In this document: positions 1 to 9,050 of the stretch, in pieces
Layout of the letters: each line of letters starts with the position of its first letter
Position numbering within the stretch: position 1 is the stretch's first letter
From: Neocallimastix lanati (nom. inval.)
Lineage: Eukaryota > Neocallimastigomycota > Neocallimastigomycetes > Neocallimastigales > Neocallimastigaceae
Length of the DNA: 32,500 bases
Direction: 5' to 3'
NCBI GenBank assembly: GCA_016946835.1
Contig: JACVTC010000122.1
Location: forward strand, 452,501 to 485,000
Made by a program: the position numbers and the translations under genes
Notes under the pieces: generated by a model
Database searches by the model: none
Told to the model about the DNA's origin: nothing
The model's input: only the letters and a program-made list of their open reading frames with translations

Positions 1-2
1 TG

Positions 3-200
3 GAAAAAAAATTAAAAGTAAATAAAATGGAGGATACCCGGGATATTATCATTAGTGTTAAAACAAATGATGATGAAATAAATAATAATAATAGTGAAAT
101 TTCAATGAATAATAAAGTATCTCTCAATGATAGTGATAGTACAGTGAAATTAGATAAAGAAAGTAATCAATCAGTCAATAAAGATAACAATAACAACAAC

Positions 201-203
<3 letters not shown>
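3..203 (+). CDS. 3' end of an upstream gene, hydrophilic Asn/Ser/Asp-rich C-terminus (partial)
   Basis: An open frame enters from the left edge and ends at TAA 201-203, giving about 66 residues. It begins with a basic stretch (EKKLKVNK) and continues as an Asn/Ser/Asp/Glu-rich tail ending in NNNNN. The codons look coding-like, and a long (AAT)n and poly-A stretch starts right after the stop, as expected for a gene end. There is no membrane segment or domain. A basic stretch followed by an acidic, low-complexity tail resembles the C-terminal tail of the transporter ending at 6966, so this could be the end of another transporter of the same kind; that is inference. The internal ATG at 27 could also be the start of a 58-codon ORF, but I think a terminal exon is more likely. 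Confidence 0.45.
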
Positions 204-251
<48 letters not shown>

Positions 252-257
252 TTAAAT

Positions 258-305
<48 letters not shown>
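201..305. repeat. (AAT)n microsatellite followed by a poly-A tract
   Basis: AAT/TAA triplets run from the stop codon of the upstream frame to about 249. A run of roughly 40 A residues follows (about 265-305). This is simple-sequence DNA with no coding content. Confidence 0.9.
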
Positions 306-307
<2 letters not shown>

Positions 308-977
308 TAATTATTCACTCTTCTACATAGTATATATATATATAAATATATAAAAGATTAGATATTAAAATCTAATCAAATTATTTTTCATTTGTAAATA
401 CAATTAATTTTATATTAATTTAAATATAAAACTTAAATTTATTTAATTTTATTTTATTTTTACTTTGAATCTATCAAGTTATGGGGTTTATATTATTTCT
501 AATGTATAAAATTAATTAAAAAATTAAAAAAGTAAATTTATTATTCTTTTAATTATTTTCTTTAAATCATTACTATATTATTATATTTAAAAAAAAAAAT
601 TAAAAATTGAAAAATGTAATTATATTATTATAAACTATTTATGTAATATTTTTTACTCATTAATTAATATATATATATTTCCAAACTATTTTTATTTTTT
701 TTATAATAAAAAAAAAAATAAATAAATAAATCGAATACAAATAAAATATAAAGCTAAAATATAAATAATTTTTGATTTTATTTAAATCCTTATGAACGTT
801 TAAAACCATTTTCCAGTCTTTTATAGTGGGGTTATTCCAATAAAATTTAGAATATATTAATAATTTATCTATATATATATTAACTATCATGCTATCTCGT
901 TAAACTATATAAAAGTAGAGTTTCTTCTCAAAAAAGAAAAAAAGATTATAAAAATAAATTTTTATCTGAAATTTTGA

Positions 978-1384
978 ATACGACAAATATTACAGCCAAA
1001 ATATAATGGAAGTTTTATATTATCTTTAAATAAAAATATAATATTGTTAACATTTAAAGATTGTACTTTTGAAGATATCACTGCTTAGTTAGATATATAT
1101 ATATATATTGTAATTTTTAAGAAAAAAAAAAAAAACTTTGTTTGTATATTTATAAATTTTAATAAATGATAATATAATTTTATTTAATTTACGAATTTAA
1201 TATCAGAATTATTTCATTTTCCAATGATGAAGGAAATGATCCTATATTTACTACTAAAAATGAACTTGTAAAAAAAAAAAAAAAAAAATATGGAGATAAT
1301 ACATTAATTTTTAATATCAAAAAAGGATTAAAGCAAGAAGATAGTCATGTTAAACCTGAAATATATATATATATGTATATATAA
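978..1384 (+). pseudogene. Coding relics (two open patches), origin not established
   Basis: Two plus-strand patches read like coding sequence in this AT-rich background. Patch one, 978-1085, ends at TAG and includes FILSLNKN and the hydrophobic/Cys pattern TFKDCTFEDIT. Patch two, 1178-1384, is open for 68 codons and includes ISFSNDEGNDPIFTTKNEL and YGDNTLIFNIKKG; an A19 run inside it (1270-1288) translates as Lys and looks like an expansion. Neither patch has a plausible start codon, and the obvious splice joins between them create a stop. Short 'TF.DCTFEDI' repeats are typical of right-handed beta-helix surface proteins, but one copy is not enough to assign that. Probably a decayed gene or an isolated exon set. 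Confidence 0.3.
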
Positions 1385-2510
1385 ATATTAATTTAAACTA
1401 AATATTTAAATACTGTTAATATTAAATGTATATATTTGTATATATTAGTTTTTTAATCCGGCCATTATAATAAGATATGATCATGGTACATTTACATATA
1501 TATATAAAATTATATACATGTATTTTTTCAAAGTATAAATTTTTAATAAATATGTAAAAAAAAAATTGAAAATTTCCTTTATGATTATTAAATTTATCAA
1601 TATAAATTATATAATTTTTAAGGGTATAATGTATTTTAAATAAAAATGATAACAATTTTATTTTCATATATTTAATTATGATATAAAATTAATTAGAAAG
1701 TGTTTAAAGTTTATAAAAAAAAAAAAATAAGCTTTTTCCCAATTTTTTATATTATTTTATTTCATAATGGGCAAAGCGGATAAATTTATAACATTTACAA
1801 AAATAGATTAGTAATATATTAAAAATCAATTTAAAATATTTTCAAATTTAATAAATTTAATGTAGATCATATATTTTCTTTTAATTCTAAATATATTATT
1901 CCTATTTCTTTTATTAAAAAAATAATAATAATAAAAAAGTAAAAATAATTTAAAATTATTTAAAATTAAAAGTTGGAAACCAATAATTTTAATTCATTCA
2001 ATTATTTATTTATTTATTTATTTATTCATTTAATTAATTAATTATTTATTTATTGAATTATTAATTATTTATTTATTGAATTAATTATTTATTTAGTCAA
2101 TTATTTATTTATTTATTCAATTATTTATTTGTTTAATTATTTAATTTTATACATTAAAATTTTTAAACCAAATTTAATTTTAAGATTAAAATTTACAGGT
2201 AGTTTCAGAATGTTGATTTTATATTTCAAAATCAAATAATGAAAATTAATTTTTTAAAATAATAATTATATTTAATATTTCGATTTTTAATATCTATTTC
2301 TATATTTTATATATTTCTATATCTTATATTTAAATACTTTGTATATAACATTTAATATCTAAAAGATTTAAAATTATATAATCTATTTTATATACAATAA
2401 TATTTTATATTTTATATCATAATATTATTACTTATTAGATAATAAAGGACTTTATTTAAATAATGTATTTAATTACATTTTGTATACATTTTTCAAAATT
2501 TTTAATTCTT

Positions 2511-2519
2511 ATTGGTTAT
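2511..2519. promoter_or_regulatory. ATTGGTTAT motif (inverted CCAAT box), candidate upstream element
   Basis: An ATTGG core (reverse of CCAAT) lies about 460 bp upstream of the first transporter ATG. It sits in a context, TTCTTATTGGTTAT, that is nearly repeated as TTCTATTGGTTAT upstream of the second transporter (29394-29402). Shared placement before both paralogues is the only evidence. A remnant of the duplicated flank explains it equally well. Confidence 0.2.
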
Positions 2520-2976
2520 TAATTAAATTTTAAATTTTTTTATTTTTTTATTTTTATTATTTAATTTTTCTTTTTTTTTTTTTTATAATTAATAATATTT
2601 TATTATATTTTAATTTATAATAAAATAAACAAAATTAGTTGTAAAATTTCAAATTTCAAATGCATTTCAAATAATTATTGATTGAAAGAATCATTATCTT
2701 TTTTGCTTTATTTTATTTTTTTTCAATTTTTATTATTTTTAATAAAAATAATATAATATTATTCATAAATAAAAATTACAAAAAAAAAAAAAAAAAAAAA
2801 ATTAAAGTTATACAAATATAAAAAGATAGTTGTAATTTTTTTTTTTTTTTTTTTTAATTCTAAGTTAAACTTCAATTCAAATTTAAAATATTTATTTAAT
2901 AAATAAATAATTTAAGGTTCTTTTTTCTTGAAAAAAAAAAAAAAAAAAAAAAAAAGATAATTAATATATAAATAAA

Positions 2977-4374
2977 ATGCATTCTTCTAAAGATAGTAAT
3001 GGTGAAGACATTGATATTACTGATGTAAAATCATGTTCTATAGAAATAAATGAAAATCAACCTAAAGAAAGCAATATAAAAGAGAAGAATGTAATAGTTG
3101 ACCCAAATCATGTCAACTATAAACTTCCAAAGGTACAAATTTATGAAATCAATATTTTTAATTTTTAATAATAAGTAATAATAATAATAATTTTAAATTT
3201 GATTTGTTATAATTAATTTTATGAATTTTGAAATTAGAAACAATTTTTCTTTGTTATATTTTCTTTATGTAAGTAAATTGGTTAAAATAGAATGAATGGA
3301 TATCATGCCAAAAATTTGATTTCATTGATTGTTAATATAATAATTTTTTTTAATAAACAATTTAAAATTTAATAATACAGTAATTTCTTTGGCAATGGCA
3401 AGTTTGGATATTACAATTGTAGCAACAACTTTACCATCAATTTCAAAAGATTTTAATTCTCAAGATAATTATACATGGGTTATATTGGCATATTTATTAG
3501 GAAATACTTCAATTTCACCAAGTAATATTTATTTAGAGTTCTATATATATTAGTAAAATTATTAAAAATTTTATTAATATAATTATTTATGGAAATTGAC
3601 AAAGATTTTTATAATAATTAAAATATTTATATTGTTATATTTTACACAATTTCAATTTCGACATATAAATTATTTAATTAATAGCCTGTGGAAAATGTAA
3701 GCTTTAACTGAATTGTATATATATTATAAATATAAATTAAACTATTAATAAAAAAAAAAATTTTTTTTTTTTTAATAGCATACATTGTAACTTAAAATAA
3801 TCCTGTTTTGTTTCATTTATATATATATGTTTAGTGGCAGATATTTTTGGAAGAGGACCAGTAATGCTTACTATTTTAACTATTTTCTTAATTAGTTCAA
3901 CTGTTTGTGGTTGTAACGTATTAATATTAATTTACCTTTAGCTTACATAAATATATAATAGTGTATTAGATTTATATACAAAAACTATTAAATATTAGTT
4001 GTATATTAAAATATATATATTTATTTAATCTTAAATATATATATATATATAAACTTTTTTTTTTGATAAACAATTTATAATACAGTATCAAAAAGTTTTT
4101 ATATGATTGTTGCCGCAAGAGCAGTTCAAGGTATGGGAGGTGGTTCAATTATTTCAATGTCAAATATTATATGTTCAGATATTGTTACTGTAAAGCAAAG
4201 GTTAATATATTAATAATAAATAATAAAATTATATAATATAATAATATAATATAATATATATATAAAGAAAAAAAATTAATTACAAAATAATTAATTATAA
4301 TAAAACTCTACCTTAAATAAAATGTAATTATATATAGACATATATAAATATATTAATTGTTTTATAAATTTTTT

Positions 4375-4412
<38 letters not shown>

Positions 4413-4899
4413 AAAAAATTTATCAGAGGTACATATTTAGGATTATTAAATTCTATCTTTTCTTTAGCATTAGCCGTTGGTCCATTAGTTGGTGGAATTT
4501 TTACTGATACTATTTCGTAAGTTATTGTAATTATTTTCCATAATAACATTGTATATAATCTCTTTATTTATATAATTCCAAATTAATAAATTTAAAATAT
4601 TATTATTATTATTTAATTAGATGGAGATGGGCATTTCTTATTAATATACCATTTTGCATTATTGCAATAATTTTTATTGGTCTCTTTGTAAAAATTCCAA
4701 TTCCTCCAGGTACCTTTAAAGAAAAAGTTAAAAGAATTGATTTTTTCGGTACAATATTTTTAATATGTAAGTCATTTATAATCAATATATATATATTAAA
4801 TTTACTGTGATTAAGTATATATTAATAAATATATATATATATATATGTTATTATTATTATTATTATTATTACTATTATTATTATTATTATTATTATTAC

Positions 4900-4989
<90 letters not shown>

Positions 4990-4999
4990 TATTATTATA

Positions 5000-5088
<89 letters not shown>

Positions 5089-6251
5089 TATTATTATTAT
5101 TATTATAATTTAATAAATGTAAAAAAAATTAAAATTTAATTTCTTTCATAAATATTATTAACTTTATATATATAGCCTCTGTTATTTGCTTATTACTTGG
5201 TTTAAATTGGGGAGGTATGAGAATAAAAAGAAAAAAATCTATTTTTAAAAATATTAATCTTTTTTTTTTTTTTTATTAATATTATAAAATAAATGAAAAA
5301 TTCTATATTATTAATTGTAAGTATTATTATTTATATTTATATATAAAATATAGGTACAACTTATGAATGGTCGTCCCCAGTTATTCTTAGTTTAATTGGT
5401 GCATTTATTGTTTTAATAAGTTGTTTCCTTTTTGTTGAATATAAAATTGCAAGAGAACCAATTATACCATTCCATTTATATAAAATAAAGAATATTGGTA
5501 TTTGTTCTATTATGTCATTTATGGCAGGATTAGTTTTTATTACATTTAATAATATATTTTCTATGTTATATCGTATGTATTTTAAATATATATATATATA
5601 TATATTAAGTTAGTATTTATAGTATTAAAAATCAATTTTTAAAAAAAAAAAAAAAAAAAAAAAACATAATAATAATTCTAAAAAATAATAATTTTTAATA
5701 AATTAAAACATTTAAATAAAAGAAAATGGACGTGGTTTCTCGGCAACAATGTCGGGTTTAAGAATTGCTCCTGCTTTGTAAATATAATATTTATTATTTA
5801 AAATTTTTTATTTTATTTTATATTTAAAAAAAAAAAAAGTATATATATACGTAAAAATTTACTTTAAAAAATCAATAATTATTTTGTTTTATTAAAATTT
5901 TCTTTATTATAATTAATTAAAAAAAAAAATAGTGTAACACTTGCTATTGGTAGTATTGGATGTGGTTGGTTAGTTGAAAAATTTGGTCACATAAAAGAAT
6001 TTACAATTACAGGTGGATTTGCTTTATTCTTTGCTTGTTTCTTTGTATCCTTAATTGGAGGAAATACTCCTTTCTATGTCGAATGCTTAATTTATTTATT
6101 CTATGGATTTTGTATATCTATTCCTCTACAATTTTCACTTGTTATTGCGCAAACATCAGCACCACCAAAATGTAATAATTTATTTATTAATTTTAATTAA
6201 TACTATTATTAAAATATAATATATATAAATTATTTTATTTTTTTTTTTGAT

Positions 6252-6291
<40 letters not shown>

Positions 6292-6966
6292 TAAAATACT
6301 CTGTTAAATCTGTTAAATTTATATTTTTTTTATGATAAATAAATAGTAAATGCTATATCTACAGCAGTTACTCTATTTTTCCGTATGGTTGGTGGTGTTA
6401 CTGGTGTAGCCATTTTTGGGTATTTTATAAAACTTAATTTTAAATACTAAATAATTAAATAATTAAAAATATATATATAGACTTATCATATTTATAAATC
6501 ATTTATTAATTTTAATATTAATATATATATTTATATATATGAATATAGTATGATTGTTAAAAATAAATTTAGTACTTACTATAAAGAAGCTTATCCGACT
6601 GTTAATAAAGGTATATTTCTAATAATTTTAAATATTAATTAATATTAAAAAAAAAAAGTTAAGTAATTTACATGATTCTTATATATATATATATATTTTT
6701 TTTTTCTTCAAATAAATAAAGTGTCCGTTAATGATCTTGATGTACTTGAAAATGCACACCAATATTATATTAAAGCAGTAAATTATTCTTATCGTGCATC
6801 CTTCATGCCTCCTGCATTTATTATATTTATATTAGCTTTATTCCTACATAAATTAAAATATAATTCAAATAAAGGATCAAATAAGCAAAAGAATTCTGAA
6901 GAAGAACTCATTAAAGAAATTGAAAGTGAAAATGAAAATGAAAATGAAAATGAAAATAGAAAATAA
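2977..6966 (+). CDS. MFS transporter, DHA2-like 14-TM drug:H+ antiporter family, 15 exons
   Basis: Splicing exons 2977-3132, 3238-3268, 3381-3521, 3685-3696, 3835-3912, 4086-4200, 4427-4516, 4621-4766, 5176-5214, 5354-5572, 5723-5777, 5933-6171, 6347-6419, 6549-6610 and 6722-6966 gives 1701 nt, 566 aa plus TAA, in frame throughout with GT-AG introns of 104-409 nt. Order: acidic cytosolic N-tail (1-52) ending DPNHVNYKLPK; TM1 with LDITIVATTLP; motif A GKLADIFGR (112-120); motif B-like ARAVQGMGGG; motif C-like GPLVGGIFTDTISWRW; then the second half and a Lys/Glu/Asn tail with (EN)n. These motifs and the roughly 14 hydrophobic segments match fungal DHA2-type exporters, proton-coupled efflux pumps usually in the plasma or vacuolar membrane. 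The substrate cannot be told. The start is the first ATG after an A-rich leader, and the paralogue starts the same way. Confidence 0.9.
3685..3696 (+). other. 12-nt microexon (exon 4) of the first transporter
   Basis: CCTGTGGAAAAT sits between an ATAG acceptor and a GTAAGC donor. It is required to join SISP to LADIFGR in frame, supplying most of T-C-G-K-L at the start of motif A. The paralogue has an equally long microexon, CTTTTGGAAAAT, at 31021-31032. Without it the motif loses its Gly-Lys. Confidence 0.85.
4847..5108. repeat. (TTA)n microsatellite filling intron 8 of the first transporter
   Basis: About 260 bp of nearly pure TTA triplets with a few single-base interruptions (ACT, ACC, TAA variants) lie in intron 8 (4767-5175). 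This makes it the longest intron of the gene, at 409 nt. Poly-Tyr and poly-Ile translations across it are artefacts. Confidence 0.95.
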
Positions 6967-7006
6967 TTTAAAATTAAATTTAAATAAATAAATAAATAAA
7001 TAGAAA

Positions 7007-7045
<39 letters not shown>

Positions 7046-7323
7046 AAAACAAAACTAGAGAGAGGGATATGGAATATAATGATTTATCAACATTTTTTAT
7101 ATAAATAATAATAATATCAAATAAAATAATGATAATAATAGCAATAATATATAATTTAAAAATTTTAAATACTTATAAAAAAAATAATTAATAAAATATT
7201 AATAATTTATCATAATTTATCAAATAAAAATTAATAGGTTTAATTTTAATTAGAATAGAAAATTAAATGAAGTACCATTCATATAATAATATATTTGAAA
7301 AAAAATTTTTTCAAAAAATAAAA

Positions 7324-7359
<36 letters not shown>

Positions 7360-7523
7360 TACAAATACAAATAAAAATAAAAATAGAAATAAATTATTCT
7401 TTCAACATTAATTTATAAAAATTATAAATATAATAAATAATTATTGTATTTATTTATTCTATAATTATTACTATTAAAAAAAAAAAAGCATTATTCAATA
7501 TATATAAATAAATAAATTAATAA

Positions 7524-7569
<46 letters not shown>

Positions 7570-7786
7570 TCCATGATTTATCTACAATAAATATTTTATA
7601 TATTTTGATTTTGTATGTACCCAATGACAGTATATATACTTAACCTTTAATTTGAAAAAATTTTTTTTAATTTTTTTTTTTCTAAATATATATCTAATAA
7701 AAATAATAAGAAGAATAATTATAATGTTAATTTAAAAAAAAAAAAAAAATAATATTGTACTTATTATTAATAATATTATAAACATC

Positions 7787-7812
7787 GTAAACACTGTGAT
7801 AACAGTGTTTAC
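7787..7812. repeat. Perfect inverted repeat, 10-bp arms
   Basis: GTAAACACTG, a 6-base loop (TGATAA), then CAGTGTTTAC. Perfect pairing with a mixed-base stem is unusual in DNA where chance palindromes are nearly all A/T. It lies at the downstream end of the decayed minus-strand coding patch. It could be a transcript-end structure, a transposon end or chance; nothing here decides. Confidence 0.5.
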
Positions 7813-8070
7813 ATTACCATTTGATATTGGACAATATTTAGAAATAATAAAATTTTTTTTTCATAAAGAATTTCTATATCCTTAAAATATTTCATTCGAA
7901 ATTCAACAGAAAAAATAGCATTTAGAAAATCATTTTTCCAATCGAGGATTTCTATTTTTTTTTTTTTTATAATAATAAGGATACCTTTCTGGGCAGTCTT
8001 CTTCAAATATTATGGTACCTTTACCAACAAAAACATCGAATTTATATCCACATCTGGCACGAAGTACCCA
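7809..8070 (-). pseudogene. Decayed coding patch, function unknown
   Basis: On the minus strand, 8070 down to 7930 is open for 46 codons and contains coding-like sequence (RCGYKFDVFVGKGT, FEEDCPERYPYYY). The other frame, 8006 down to 7809, contains EILDWKNDFLNAIFSVEF and ends near the hairpin. The frames change around a 14-base homopolymer (7955-7968), so the two pieces could be one former exon broken by slippage. No start codon in the first piece, no upstream exon and no recognised domain. I treat it as a relic; a short lineage-specific gene with spliced exons is possible. Confidence 0.3.
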
Positions 8071-8125
8071 TCAGAAGTCAATGCTAATATTCAAGATACT
8101 TAAAGTTGAAATATAGTTAGTCTCT

Positions 8126-8175
<50 letters not shown>

Positions 8176-9008
8176 TTTATCTTATAAGCCTTAGACTTGA
8201 TTGATTTTCCATGCCATATCTCTATCCCAGTAAAAGTTTATAATTGCTTTTTTTTTTTTTTTTTAATGGAAATTTATCTAATTTGTCTGTTAAAAATTTT
8301 TACTTTCTCTATCCATTTATAAAGAAATAGTAAATACATAAAAAAAAAAAAAAAAGGAAAAAAAAAAGGAAAAGTTACATGGGAGAAAAAAAAATGATAT
8401 TATTTTTTAAATTGTTTTTTTTTTTTTTAAAAAAAAAAAATTAATATTAATACCGATTATAAACAACTGTAATAAACAATTATATCAAAAACAATCATTT
8501 CAAAATGGAAATGCTTGGATTTTTTTTACCATCACCCTCGGTACCACGAGAATTAAGATGGTCTTCCCTTCCCTCAGTGAACCCCCAAAGAAAGTGATAC
8601 GTGTTTAATAAATTATTAAGACAAATAATAAAAAAAAAATAAGACTTTCTTTAACAATGAACTATAACAACTCAAATTTTTTTTTTTTTTTTTTATTTTT
8701 ATTTTTATTTTTTATTTTTATTTTTTATTTAGATATTATTCTTATAATATTAGTATATAAGTTTAAATAAAACAGTGATATGTATTCAATATTTATTATT
8801 TATTTATTTATTTATTTTTTTTTATTTTATTATTAATTAATATAATTAATATATAACCAACTGATAATGATATGTTAAATTATTTTTTGTTTTAATTTGT
8901 TAAAAATAAGTAATAATTATAATTTTTTTTAAATAATATATTTAATGATAATTTAATTTTTTTTTTTTTTTTTATTTTAATAAAATATTTAATAATAATT
9001 TTTTTTAA

Positions 9009-9050
9009 TAAAAAGAGGTAATTTTCTTCTAATAATTTAACCTCTTTTTA
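9009..9050. repeat. Inverted repeat spanning the RNF213-like stop codon
   Basis: Arms TAAAAAGAGGT (9009-9019) and ACCTCTTTTTA (9040-9050) pair perfectly over 11 bp with a 20-nt loop. The terminal TAG of the gene (9031-9029) lies in the loop. In the transcript this would form a hairpin around the stop codon. A role in 3'-end formation or termination is conjecture. Confidence 0.5.

Larger units (their letters stand above)
306..2976. other. Gene-poor intergenic region upstream of the first transporter gene
   Basis: About 2.7 kb of very AT-rich DNA with no intact gene. It contains the degenerate coding patches at about 978-1384, a run of TTTA/AATTA-type repeats at about 1995-2135, and poly-A/T tracts directly upstream of the transporter ATG. 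Minus-strand open frames at 660-890 and 1422-1667 are Ile/Tyr/Phe/Lys-rich low-complexity translations with no recognisable feature. I do not regard them as genes. Confidence 0.6.
6967..9028. other. Convergent intergenic region between the transporter and RNF213-like 3' ends
   Basis: About 2 kb between two gene ends. It holds poly-A (about 7008-7043), (AAT)n at about 7329-7357 and 7526-7568, a perfect hairpin at 7787-7812, a minus-strand coding relic at 7809-8070, a poly-T run (about 8128-8168), and a small GC-richer patch at about 8510-8605. That patch has no tRNA-like B box or cloverleaf that I can see. No intact gene. Confidence 0.6.

Noticed and set aside
660-1667. Minus-strand frames at 660-890 and 1422-1667
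   Set aside because: Their composition is Ile/Tyr/Phe/Lys as expected from random A/T-rich DNA, with no motif and no splice context.
1757-1811. Short frame starting MGKADKF
   Set aside because: Only 14 codons with no context; one of many chance ATG frames in the region.
4807-5139. Poly-Tyr (plus) and poly-Ile (minus) open frames
   Set aside because: They are translations of the (TTA)n microsatellite in intron 8 of the first transporter.
8490-8610. tRNA or small RNA gene in the GC-richer patch
   Set aside because: No A box or B box, no cloverleaf and no run of T in the right place could be found on either strand.
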